From assembly GCA_018881555.1 (NCBI GenBank), contig JACAXG010000270.1, forward strand, positions 332,509 through 396,508: a DNA stretch of 64,000 bases. The letters are read 5' to 3'. Below the pieces are notes generated by a model. It searched no databases, was not told the origin of the DNA, and worked only from the letters and a program-made list of their open reading frames with translations. The DNA comes from Amblyornis subalaris (taxonomy: Eukaryota > Chordata > Aves > Passeriformes > Ptilonorhynchidae). Made by a program: the position numbers and the translations under genes. Positions 48,178 through 61,144 of this stretch are shown here, piece after piece; position 1 is the first letter of the stretch; every line of letters begins with the position of its first letter.

Positions 48178-51100
48178 AACACTGTAAATGTACATGTAAC
48201 TATAAATCAGATTGTCCACATTTGGTGTAATGTAATGGGCCTTAAAACATGACTCCTGTGGTGATGTACAACACACAGTTATTTTTAAATGAGAATTTTA
48301 ATGCCAGTCACCTTAAAGTGTATAGTAAAAAAGAACACCAAGATGCTTAGGTTGTGTTTGTGGTGACTGCTTAGTTAAATTGTTCCATCTGAGTTAATAT
48401 TTAAACACCTTGGTTCCCAAGTACATGGCTCCATAACTGCATTGTCTTCTCTGGTCTTAACAAATACAATGATGTAATAAAGTCTTTGCTTCAGCTGTTA
48501 CAGTATAAGGGTTTGACTAAAATGTTTTCTCTTTCTTTTTTAAAATAGCTTATGCACAGAGCTAATTTGAAACAAATAGCACCTCACACATTGAATCAGA
48601 GACTGCACTGCATGGTCAAGAAGACAATAAAATAATAAAAAAGCCTTTCTTAGTAATGAAAAGTGAACATTTAGGTCTCGAAGAGCTGCTGTGAATCCTC
48701 CTGCAGAACAACTGTTGATACCACAGTCTCACAGTTCTGTGTAATTGCGAGACATGGGCATTTCACAAACACACCTTGTGCTTCTAGGTTAAGGAAATTG
48801 TCGGGAAATCAATGAATTAAAAGTACATGTTTTTTTTATAAAATCAAATTCTGATGAAGGTTGTCTTTGTATCCACAGCAATTTTTCTTTTTAATTTATG
48901 AAAACACTGAAATGAGAGCAGAAAAATCTGTCTTACTCCTAACATAATAAACAACCCAATAAATACTTGAAAACAATAGGCTATCCTCAAACTATAGTTG
49001 TCAGATCTTAACAACCCAAAGAAAAGTACAGATGGTGTTGAAAGGTATCATGTGAAAGGAGCTGTATCTGCTGCCTACACCAGGCTGTAGTAAGTCTGAG
49101 TCTGGAAGTGAATGTATTTTGAGCTCTGCCAAGATTTTGCAGCAAGTTAAAATGGAGTATCTGAATATATTTGTCAGTATCAGAACACTCAAGCACTTGG
49201 ATGATCTCTATGTTTTGTGAATTTTCTAACTGGTATGTGGAATTTGGCTGAAGTGTTTTAAGAGTTGTTTTCCGGATTTAGTCCAGTTATAGGCAAGGCT
49301 ACTGCTACTGTAACTCATTGGAGTGTTACAAAAGAATCTCTGCTAGGCTGACTGCAGCAGCAGGGAAAAATGAAGTGCTTTAATCGTGAAAGCTCTTCCA
49401 CAGCTAAAGAGCAGAAGCAATGATACAAACAGCTGTGGCAACCCTGACAAAGCTGCTACTGAGGAATCTTCATATTCCCATTAACCCCGTGCCCTCCAGT
49501 CATTCCATTCTCCCATATTGCTAATGCTCATAAAGATCATAATGTTTTCAGATCCCATGTTTCCAGTATTTAGACAATATAAATGGGTGAAATGTGAGCA
49601 TCAGTGGGAGTTTTGTCATTGCTATCCACCAGTACCCCAATGGTGACAATGTTAAGTTCATCTTGGGATGAATCTGGCACAGAAGCAAATGCACGGCCTA
49701 GTGCCCAACCACTCACGTCTTGGAGCCTACCAGCACAAGTTAGACACAAGATCCTAATATGAATGACACAATGCCATGGCCCTATAAAAGTGGGCCCTAT
49801 AAAAGTGCACAATAAAAGTAGGCAGATGGAAACCTAACTATGCCACCTGCTTCAAGGCCACAGCTCTTTCAAAGCTGTCTTCAGGCGGCTGGGATTCTAA
49901 GTTCCCCGCCTCATTTTACGGATCATCGACTGGGAATCCTTTCAGATCAGCAGAACACCATCATGCAGAACCCTGCTCATCTCCTCTTGGTCACCCTCCC
50001 CATGCACAGGTGCAGCACAGTGCCTGTGTTGGCTTGCACAACTATAAGGTTCAGTCTGGCACCTTGCTAAGGAAATCAGTCCAACGTGAGTGTGGTTGAG
50101 CAGCTTCTCTGCTCCGGCTCCTCTTGTGGGCACGTTTCTACTTCACCAAGAAGCCTCTCCAGTTAACTCATTCTGCCAAAGGGGACTAGAAATCACAGTG
50201 TCTTCTCAAGACTAGTAAGTTTTCTGGACAACTTCTCTGTATGAAGCACAGAAGGTGGAGAGTGTGGAGAACTAACTAAACTTACTTGATAAAAACTGTA
50301 GTGTGGGTGATCAAACTAAGTATATTTTCTCTGCAGATTACTATTTAGCGAATTAGCCAGACTTCATACATTTTGCTAGTGGACTTCACACTCTAAAATA
50401 AAACTCACAAATAAAATGATTTATTGGAAATATAGAGTTGGAAGTGCTTTACAGTATTCATATGGCAACACAAATCACACAAATCATAAGCCTAAACTCT
50501 GAAAAAGAAATCACAAAAAATGGCTTCTAGAACTCAAAACTGCCCTAGATTTTGCTGTGTGATAGACTATTGAGGGTTATTCTCTTAGCCAGTTTTTCTG
50601 GAATATCGCAATTTACTGACAATGACTTTCCTCTTGCAAATCCCTTTCTGAGCTCAAATAGTGAAACTACCCTTTACAGAAATTCATAACTACCTTCTAG
50701 GAAATTGTTTTGTAATTTTAAAAATCATTCTTTTTCATTAAATGATCAGATTACTTCAAAATATTGCAGTTTTTCATTGCACATATAAACAGAAAAATGA
50801 ATTTTCTCTCCTCTAGTTGAAACACTTTTTGGTTTTCCACCTTTTCCCCCCCAGAATAATAAATTTATCATTATTTATTTCAAAACAATGCGAGTTAATA
50901 AAGTACCTCTCTAATGGGATCTAATGGATGTTATGTAACATCAGAGATATTCCTCTGTGTGTAGTACCCAGATGAAATTGTTGATCAGACACATACTTGT
51001 ATGAATTTAGTAATTCTTAAAAGATCTATATGATTAAGCACCATTCCATTAGATCAGATTAGATTATGAACATTCATTGCTCAGAATACTCATGCTTTNC

Positions 51101-52110
51101 AAAATGCAGAAGACAAAACCAACCAGTGCTTCCAGGCACTGAAATGAATAAAGAAGCTGATGCTACTGTTTCTATGGCTTTCACTTATCATGTATCCAAT
51201 ATTATGCACAATGTGACATTATTTTAAATGCTGACAAAACTTGTTTTCATATAATAATTAATAATGGAATTTTTAAAAAATTTGAATAAAAATAGCATGG
51301 ACAAATTCTACAAAAATGGTAAGAGATTCACAGTAACTATAGTTTAAAAAATAAGCTAGAATTATCAGAATAACAGAACTTCTATTTCAAAGAAACACTC
51401 TAGGAACACACGGTTATTATACATTGTAATATTATCTCTCTGTATATCTAATCACATATTTTAAAATAGATATTATTATATGCTCATAAAAATTAGACTT
51501 TTGGGAAGGGGCATATAGCTTAATATTTCTCTGTGTCAGAATGTGAGTGATGTGGATTTCTCTTTGCCTCTCAAGATCAAAGAAGTATAATAGAGTATAA
51601 CAAGAAAATATTTGAAAAATAGTATCCATGAAGTTGTAGCACCAGTGCATAAACTTTACACGGATCCTTCTGTGTGGGACAGAATGCTCTTTTTCCATAT
51701 AAAAAAATGATTACTCTAAAAGAATCGCTTTTTCTAGCAACTGATCCCATCCCTTGACACTGGGAAAACTCTCTGTGTTTTGGAAAAGTGCATAAGAGGT
51801 AATAATGCTCTGTTCTTAGAAATCTGATGATGTACTTCAAGAAGCTTAAAAAAAATCTAGCAGTGATGCATTGTCAACAGGAACGTAGAAGGGCTTTTGT
51901 GTTCCTAGGGAGTTTAAAACCATTCTTTCCTCTCTATTAAAAAAAAAACAAAGTGGAAAGTAAAACAAAAATGGAACCAACCCCCCAAACTTTTTAGTTA
52001 CTGCAACACAGTCATGCACATGCTGAGCAAACATGAACACAGCTGTTACAGCTCTGCTATGTAAGAGAAAAAAAACCGTCCTTACATTTGTTTACACAGC
52101 CTGTGACATT
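48178..52110. other. AT-rich sequence, no gene recognised
   Basis: No gene or named repeat. A GC-richer patch at 49570-50140 holds overlapping frames on both strands, including a small CCCTATAAAAGTG duplication at 49779-49808. The N at 51099 is in this stretch. Confidence 0.5.
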
Positions 52111-52438
52111 CGGCCAGGCCATGCAACTCCCAGCTGAAGTGAAATACAAAACCCATATGCTGCTGGCACGCTCAGTACGAGAGGCTGAGATGCCCCAAGC
52201 TGGCGTCCCTGTGCCTCGCGTGTGAGCAGACAGAGAACGGGAACCCAATTAACCTACGGCCGTCTCAGCGCAGTAACTCCCAGGTCAACGTCCAGCAGCC
52301 TGAACCTTCTGCTCTCCAGGGAGTTGCTGACAAGGGAGGGACATGAGAGGTCGGAGGAAGCCACAGCAGAACTGGCTGCAGAAGGAGGTGGGGCCCTGAG
52401 AAAGGAGTCGGGGACCCAGGAGACGCCCTGGAAGGTCG
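52111..52438. promoter_or_regulatory. Small CpG-rich patch, possible minor CpG island or exon
   Basis: I count 15 CpG dinucleotides between 52111 and 52438, far denser than the surrounding DNA, in sequence of about balanced GC content. Both strands are open across much of it (52222-52482 plus; 52254-52588 minus), with Ser-, Pro- or Glu-rich products and no recognisable domain. It could be a weak promoter, a non-coding exon or an old GC-rich repeat. Confidence 0.35.
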
Positions 52439-52499
52439 TCTGGAAGGATATGAAGGGGAAGAACTCATCCCACTGCCTGTGAACAGGAGGGCAGCACTC

Positions 52500-55400
52500 A
52501 CGGAATACCTGGGGACTTGGGTGTGTTTTACTGCTGTACAAACCTGATCAGTGTTGTCCCTTAAAGAAGGAGGCCTCCAGCAGCTCAACCTTTGAATGAT
52601 TTCACTGTTTATTTCTGATGCCTTGTCTGAGACACCTTAATTTTGAAGTAGCACAAAATGGAGAATTATCCTTCCACTGGGTGCAGTTTCAGGATACCTA
52701 AAATTTTTCCAGAGAATGGAAATAGTAGAAATGGTCCACAGGTCCCCAGGGTCCAGAGGCATGAATATTGAGTGTTGCTAGAAAAAAAATAGCAAATGTA
52801 TTTCTGCAAATTATTATATCTTCTCATTAATTTTAATTTGCCTCTATATGTTAGAAAAAGTGTGCAAACAAACTTGATTGTCCCTAGATCTAAGAAGTTC
52901 CAGCTACTTGCTATAACATCATGGTTCAATTATTTAGTTCCTGGACACTGTTCAGAGAGAGGTAAAATCAACATCCACTTGGTGGAATTTGTTTGCTTTT
53001 CTGTTCATCTCTCCATTGTTTTTCCAGTCCATCTAGATTTCTACAGGAAAACAGTATTTGTTTTCTTTTGGAAGTCGACCGAAAGTACAACACGTTATCC
53101 ATAAAATAAGTGGAGGCCTTATGTGTTGCTGTTTTCCTGAGCTTCCTGAGCCAGATTCCATCCTCAATTAGCTATGAGTGAGTTGGACCCATACGCTGTT
53201 TGCACATGCATACCACCTCTCCCTCCCTCTTCAAATAAATTAACTGTAGAAATAATAATGGAAAATATCTTAAAAAAAGGTACACTTTTTTTTTTCTGCC
53301 TCAGATTTGTTTCTGATTCTGTAGGCTTTGATCTAACTTGCAGAGAAAGGAATGTATTGATCAAAGCAGAATCTGAAATGAAATTCTAAAACATGATGTG
53401 TCTACAGGTCACATTAAGCATACAAGCAGGAGGATTGAATTTGAATATGATTTTAAAACTTGTTGACCAGAATACATATAAATATGCTTACATAAACATG
53501 TTTTTGCTCAATTCCAAGCCACTTAAATCTAATTTAGAATTACTCTGGAGACTTTGTGGTGCAGTAGATCTGATTCTAGTTTAAATGACATCATGTTGAC
53601 CAAATGATTGCAATGATTAACATCTAAATTAATGTAGACAAAAAATTGTAGCTGAGATGCCAAGTATGTTAAACCCTTGAAGAGAAACAATCTAAAAACT
53701 TGTCTGGAATGTGGTGATTTCACCAACCCCTGGGTCAGAGCCTGCAGACAGTTACAGATGTAGAAATCTGTTCATGGCTATATGACAAAGCACTCATCTG
53801 ACCACAGACAAGTTCAGACTTGGCATGTGGGGGTGCAGAACTAATTTAACCAAATGCAGTTGCACCAAGGATGCAGAAAGGTCCTTGGTGAGTACACTCC
53901 AGATAGCAAGGCTGTGTTCACTCAGAGCCGGGTTTTGCTAACCTCACTCTTGCTCTTTAGGACACAGCATCTCACTATATTTGGTGGATAAAGTAGAAAT
54001 GTCACACTGGAATCAGTCCTATGGACTGAATAGTTTTGCAGTGGTTGGTCTGGGAGAAGACACACCCCACAACACAGCCTGGGAGAGAGGCACAGAAATT
54101 ATGCAGACTGTTTAAGCCTCCGATAAAAACATCTGTCAGAGTATAAATATGCTGGTAGATCTCAGGGCAATAAACTTACGTTCTTTGTAATAGAAACAGA
54201 TTCACAAAAACCTTTGTTAATGGTGTTTTTAATTTCATTTACTGTATTTTGCAGCATTAAGTAATAAACATCCCACTTCAACGCTCAATATGGAAATTAA
54301 TGAGTATTGGAGGTGAAAATGCCAGATGAATCTGAAATAGTTTGGTGACTGTGCTTGTCATTCTTGACTTAGTGCATGTCTGTTGAGGAAAAGACATGAT
54401 ACTAATATGCTGAGATTATTGAGTCTGAGAAACGGCAGAGAATATACGCAGTATAGGCGGGCATTAAATTTGTCTTTCTAGTTCAGAATTCAGAGGTAAA
54501 AGCCCTCATCATTTGGACACAGATTATCAGGGCAGAAGCTATGTGGCTTTGATTCCACTGTTATTCTAAGCGAGTTATTCTAAGTGTGCTAAGAATGAAA
54601 AGTGAGATTTATAAAATTCTTGTTTCTTTTGTTCAGAGAATAAGGTAGTGGTTCCCCATGGAAGTGACCCATTCTGACACTGAATCCTGCCATATCCTCA
54701 GTGGGGTCTCCTGCAGGATGGGCTGTGTGTTAGAGCCTTCTTACTCTCTGCAGAGAAATAAAAAGCAAAATATGGGGAAATTGTTCTGTGAAATATCATC
54801 TATAGTGACTTCCAGGAACTCTCAAACTGCATCACATCGAGGTACTTGGTAGGGCTGAACAGAGATGAGCACTAATCTTTCTGTCAGGGCCCTGACTGTG
54901 TCCCCCAAGCAGTGGCCAAAAGCCACTCCACTAAAATGAGGTAGATGTTGACAGCTCTCCTTTAACACTTCATTTTTTTCACAGAGTTTGGCTTAGATGT
55001 CCTTTTGCATCACTGCTCAAAAGGTCAGTACAAGATCTGGTAAAGACAAACACAGAAAATGAATTTTACTGTCAGCAAAAAGACACTAATCACTAAGCAA
55101 ACCAAGCACCTTAACTCTCCAAAACTGTCAAACACTGAAGATTTGATCTGAAAAATATATGGTGTACATTCTACTATTTCCCTCATGGAGACAGCAGTCC
55201 TGGAAGTTATGGTTGTGTATCTTCACTGCAAGTATGAAATATCTAAAATCTATTATTTGCCTGTGGTATGCACTCTGAGAAGAGATTAATTCCCACAACT
55301 GTCAACACATTTCAAAGTTTAGCGCTTATACTTGCAATACTAAGGGTGTAATGATAAGTGATGGAATATAAAGAATATAGAGCCTTTTTGCTTCTTTGAG

Positions 55401-58400
55401 GTGAATGGCAGAAGGATATGCTGAAAGACTGCTCAAGATGGTTGAAGCTGTTGAAGAGAAAAGAAAGATCCAGCTCATCACAAAATGTGCTCTGGCTCGC
55501 ATATGCACTTGGAACCATAGACTGGTGCTTTAGCTTCATTTTCTTTTATCTTTCAGATCTGTAGCCCTTGCTTTTCCTCTTAGAGAAGAACAGTGTAAAC
55601 ATTTTGCTTTTTAAGTTATATGCCGGCGATGTAGCAAGTACATAATTATTTGGCTTTTAAAATTGTTATTTCAGATTTTAATTATGGAACTTCATTGAAA
55701 TAAACAAGGACACTTCAACAGATAAGCAGTCTTTTCTTCTTGCTGTAAAATCATTTAATCAAGTTCACTACATCAGAAGTATTTCAGTAGCAACATCTGA
55801 TTTTGCAAACACAAGATTAAGCTTTTGTTTCTAGAAAATGCAAGTGCTACTCAGCTAAACAAAGTGGAGCTGTGCTGCCCAAGTCAGCAGTGGGTTTGAC
55901 TCCAAGGCTTAATTATTTAGATTGTGAATTCCTGATGTGAGGAACTATCTTTCTGTTTGTTTGAGAGACTCTTCAGCTTCTCTATAAATAATAAATAAAA
56001 TCACAACTAGAAGCCTCAGGGAAGAGGAATACTGATTGTTAGAGAGAGGGGCTTTATACAAATACGGAAAACCTTCACTTCAGCTACCTTACAGTGACTT
56101 AGGAATTAAAGAATAGTTGAAGAATTTATTACGGTCTTTGATTAAAACTTTGAACAGTGTGTATTTAGACCTCGGGAAATACTTCAGCATGGGTGTCCCA
56201 CACAATTAATTGATGGATGGTCCTGCAGATCTGAATGTATTTATCATATTTTGGGTAAATGCAATCAAGGAAATAAAGTATGGGAAGAACCTTTATGGTC
56301 CCTTTTTCAGATGTGCTTGCAAGAAGATTTACTGGGAAAGGACTGGGAAGATAGGTGTCTTACTGCTGTCTTCTGGCAATGTCTCACCATGATGTGATGC
56401 CAACGAAACCATCACCTCTCTGGGTACCATGACAATCCTGGTACCTTCTTGCCTGGAGGCAGCTGACCCACATGCAAACCCACCTCACACAGACAAATCA
56501 GTCAAAAATTTTCTTTGACTCATCAATGTTGAACAGGTAAGCCATGCAGCTCTTAAGAATTAAGTACACCCAGTCATATTTGCAAGTAATTAGGAGGACT
56601 TTTACTCTAAATTTAAATAAAGTAGAATGTGGAAAATCAGAGTCTTTATAAGGAAATGAAGACTTAGATTCTTGAATCGTAACACAGGCATTTGGTGAAT
56701 AACCTAGCCAAACAGTCTTTGTCTGTGCTATTTGTAATACCAATTTCAAGACATCAGCATTCTAAGCGAGCATCACTCTCTCTTGGAATATCCTGAGAAT
56801 ATGGCTAAACATGATCTTCAGTAGTGTGATAAGTACAAGCAAATCATAAAGCAATGACTTTACAGGACTGAACTTGTTTGAATACTCATTAAATAAATGT
56901 ATAAAGGTTGTTATACAGTCAAATTATTGGTGAGAATTTTCAAGAGCCCTCCTGTTGCAGAAATTATTGGAAGATGATAATCACAGTATCTCTTTTCAGC
57001 ACAGACCAACACTATGCTAAGTATTATATACAGGGGAAATCCCTTGGGGCCAAATGTAATTCCAATTTATTCCCACAGAAAATGTTAACAAGAAATGTGT
57101 TTCCTATAAGGACCTCTGGAATAATGTATGCAGTTGATTGCTTTGAGACAGATAGAAAAGTAGATGCATTTGCAGCTAAGTCAAGGACTACTATGGGATT
57201 TCAGGTCCTTCCATAAGTTTTTTTAATCTTTGAAATTACACGTTAATTTAGAAAATATATTAATTATCTTATTTCAATTTCTCTGATCGCTGGAAAGCTC
57301 TGAAAGCCACTGAGATTTCCTGTCAGTACTCTTCTACCGCCAAAAGTGTTAATTTGGGCTCTCACACAGAACTCGTCTGTACGTTACTGTATTGTAGAGC
57401 TGTGTTACGAGAGACACAGGACCTCCTTTCAGGTTGTCCAATCTGATTCTGTTTTTCTGTATGATTGTTTTATAGACTCAACTTTGAAGGCCCAGGGAAA
57501 AAAGAGTTCTGTGTTATAGGGATGTGAATGTCAATAAAGACTGGATGAATCAGAAAAAAGAATGTGTGTACATAGAGGTACAATGATGAATGAAATATAT
57601 TCTTCATTATTATTGAGAAAGAATTGTCAATGAATCACCAGTAATGTGATTTTTCTGCAGAACTGACTCAATTGTATAATGTCAGGCAGGTGATAACTCT
57701 TACTGCTTCTTTTCTAATAATGTGAAAATACTTACAGTAGGTTCAAGTGTAAAAAGCAACTGCTGACAAAAACCCCCCAACTTGCTCATAACATATACTT
57801 CATTACTCATCATCTGATCAAATCACCTGCTTTCCAAGTGCTTGTAATATTTGTAGAGAAATAGCAGCCTTTCCCACCACCCTACAGGACAGACAAGATT
57901 TAAAAGAACAACCTTCTGCTAAAAAAAAGATGCTTCTATAAAACAAACTTTTTTTCTTTCTATAGAAAACTTCAGAAAATAATGGAACATACATTACTAT
58001 TAATGGAATAAGAATTGTGGGCTTCTCAAAAAATTAAGGACCATCCAGAATAAATGATTAGTAAAGGATCAACAAGACCAAGCAATTTAATCAGAGAATT
58101 TAGTTCCTTTTGCTGAAGTGTCCAAGAACTGATTTTTCTCAAACTTATTTAGCCAATATCAGTTTGTGCCATTTACTTTAAAGATTACATAGAATTAAGT
58201 TAACTCTTACCCATTTTACTCAGCTGTTATGAAACAGTGAAATTATAGCAGTAACATTGTTTCTGTTCCAAGATGTGAGAGCATTTCTGATACCAATTAT
58301 AAAATTCAGTTTTTGGTTAAGCATGCAAAAAACCGATCTTACTTATGAAGTATAATGGGAATAGCTCATATAAAGAGAACGCCCTACATTTAAAAACTGG

Positions 58401-60384
58401 TAGGCTTTAGTTTCGAGTTGAAATCAACATGTAACAGAATTTTTTGTTTCAGATAGGAGTTTGCGTGTGTGTGTGTGTGAGTGTGATTTGTTTGGTTTTT
58501 TGTTTGGAGTGGTGGGAGCAAATTAATTTTGTAAATAGCCACAACAGCAATTTGGAACACAATTTGGCCAAAATAATGTTATTTGATTGGCAAATACGTA
58601 CTTCCACAGGTATTCGTATTTCAAATAAGCTTCTACAGAAATTAGCTCTATAGTCAAGTATTTTAAGCTGAACTGGTAGCTTTTACTCTCCCATGCTATT
58701 TGTTGAAAATTCTCTCCATTTCCATTTAGTCAAAGAATACAAAAATAAAAAAAACTCCAAGCCAGCAACCCGAGCCTTTCATGTCTCCAAGACTGCACTG
58801 TTCCTACAAAAAGGCAGAGAGAAACAACAGAGTTGATTCCATTCCCCAGGGCGCAGAAATTGTAGTTGATTTTGTACTTGTATTGCCAGGCAATAGGGAG
58901 TTCACCGAGTGTCTCCTTATGAATGTCAGTGCACTCCAGGCTCAAAGGAAGTTGTTCATGACCAAAATACATAGGCACTGAAGTCTTTGTGTCCATGATA
59001 CTCAGAAGAAGAAATTTGGAAATTAGAGGCTGACACAGAATGTTGGTTACAGTACTAATAAGAGACCATACTGTGGTTTCGTGGTCTGGTGCAGGCAGAG
59101 TGTTTTCTATGATCTTTACAGCCTCCCTCCTTCATTTTCCCTTCATGTATGTGAAATGGGAATAATGCCTCACTGCTTCAAAAGAGAATGAAGAATTAGC
59201 AGGGTGTTTGTAAAGCACTGTAGAAGAAACATAGACAGTCAAGAGAAAGCCAAGTTAAATAGCTGTACTGAAAATGAAATAGAAATCTTTAGGAAGAAGT
59301 CCAAGAAAAAACATCTGGCAAAAGAGGCATAGGAGGCCTAACAGAAGGAACAGAAAAGCAGCATTATTGGTTTGTTTTTTCCCTTTGTAGATCAAACCGA
59401 CAAGTCAGATGCAATGCAATCTGTTGTTTGTACAGGAAAATTTGGGGGAAGAAAGAATGAGAATATCTGAACCAAAGAGTGTCATAAAAATTAGCTGTGC
59501 CATGCCAAGAAGTGGATGGAGTGTGTGGATGGAAGTACAGGGGTACATGGGAGGATCTGGCTTTGAGCTCCACCAGTCTCCAAGGACGGGGATACTGTCA
59601 GCTAGGAACCAGGCTGGGCTGTTATGAGCAATGCTCATGGGTGTGTGGAAATGCTTTTCGACTCTCTACAAGGAAGTGAAAAAATGTGGCAAGATATCCA
59701 ACATCCATCAGCTCAATTTCATAATATAGAGGTTCGTATTTGGGTACATCAGTGAAATGAGATTTCAGAGATTGTAGAGACTTGATGTTTTCCTGTTGTC
59801 TTCTCCCCAGGCTCCTTGCTGTTCTTGCTTCAATTTCAGCTTCCCTCTTTCCCTCTTCTCTTACATTTCTTCATTTCTCCTGTACTGTTTCTTAGTCATC
59901 TTCTGTCCTATTACTCTTTTTCTCTTTTATTCATTCACTTGTTTATTTCTTCTTTGCATTCCACAGTGTAACTATGCACTGATTTTCCCAAAGTCCTGCT
60001 GTGTGTTGTTCCTTCAGTAAATAAAAGCAGTGGCAGCTGTTCAGCCTTGGTGCTCTTCTCCAGTTCTGTTGCCTGGAGGTATTGTTCCTATTTAGAAAAC
60101 CAAAACTAAACTGATGACCCAAACCCTAAAGCTACCTACAAACAGAGGCTTCATTAACAAAAAAAAGACAATTAGTGTAAGACAAAATAAATTAATATTG
60201 TCAGATGATGAACTACAAGGAAGAAGATCCTACCTGATAAGCCAAAGACTTAGCAACTTAGTTCTAAGAAAGATGTAGTCTTTTGTAGGTGTCACAGTCA
60301 AGAAAGAAGACAGGTGATGGGACTGATCTGAGGCAGAGCAGAACAACCCCTAGGCGATGTAAAGAGCAACAAAACATAAAGCAG
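52500..60384. other. Long AT-rich stretch, no gene recognised
   Basis: About 7.9 kb without an assignable gene. It includes a TATA-like GTATAAATATG (about 54140) followed within 30 bases by AATAAA (about 54168), which resembles the end of a short-R LTR, and a GT tract at 58464-58479. The protein-like frame at 58730-58996 (minus) has no named family. A pyrimidine-rich run covers about 59800-59950. Confidence 0.5.
58464..58479. repeat. (GT)n microsatellite
   Basis: A short pure GT dinucleotide tract. Confidence 0.9.
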
Positions 60385-60938
60385 TGTCCTGGTTCTGAGC
60401 ATAATCTTTTTTCATGGTTGCTAGTATGGGGCCACGCTTTGGACTCGTGCTGGAACAGTGTTGATAACACCAGGGATATTTTGGTTATTGCTGAGCAGCA
60501 CTTGCACAGCATCAAGGCCTTTTCTGCTCCTCACACAACCCTGGCAGTGAGAAGGCTGCGGTTGCATAAGGAGTTGGGAGGGAACACAACCAGGACAGCT
60601 GGGCCCAACTGACCACAGGGATTTCCCATATTATACGACATCTTATTCAACAAATAAATCTGGGAGAAGAGGGAGGAAGGGGGGGACAATTGGAGTGATG
60701 TGATTTCCCACATCTCCATTTTGCATGCTTGAGCACTGCTTTCCTGGGAATGGGTGAACAGCTGCCTGCCATTGAAAGCGGTGACTAAATTCTTTGTTTT
60801 GCTTTGCTTGTGTGCGTGGCTTTTGGTTACATATTAAAATGTCTTTATCTCTACCCATGAATTTTCTAATGTTATTCTGAGTGGACTGCTCTGTGGAGTT
60901 TAGTTACCAGCTAAGTTTAAACCACAATAACCACAACA
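60385..60938 (+). mobile_element. Solo LTR, avian ERVL-type, with 5-bp target duplication
   Basis: A 554-base LTR in plus orientation. It starts TGTCCTGGTT and ends AACCACAACA, giving near-inverted termini (8 of 10). It is flanked on both sides by AGCAG (60380-60384 and 60939-60943), a perfect 5-base target-site duplication. Internal landmarks match the familiar avian LTR: 'GTGTTGATAACACCAGGGAT', 'AGGGAACACAACCAGGACAG', 'CCCATATTATACGACATC' and 'ATATTAAAATGTCTTTATCT' near the poly(A) signal. No internal retroviral sequence remains, so it arose by recombination between two LTRs. Short ORFs inside it are not genes. Confidence 0.93.
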
Positions 60939-61144
60939 AGCAGAAAAGGGCTTGTGTTGAAAATCCATCATGGAGCACTTTAGGAGCATTGTGAGTGATA
61001 AGATCTAGGAGCTGATCTTGTCATACTGAATGGGAGACAGAAAGGCTATAGAAGGCCTGTGAAAAGGAAGATGGACAACTTCTCTTCTATGTGTTAGAGA
61101 GGGAAGAGCCAGCAGAGTGACATGGCTGAAATGATTTAGGTAGG
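60939..61144. other. Spacer between LTR and antisense CR1
   Basis: About 0.2 kb of unrecognised sequence, possibly a diverged part of the CR1 3' region. Confidence 0.4.

Noticed and set aside
58730..58996. Protein-like minus-strand ORF of 88 codons
   Set aside because: Considered as an exon, but no acceptor/donor pair frames it and I recognise no family.
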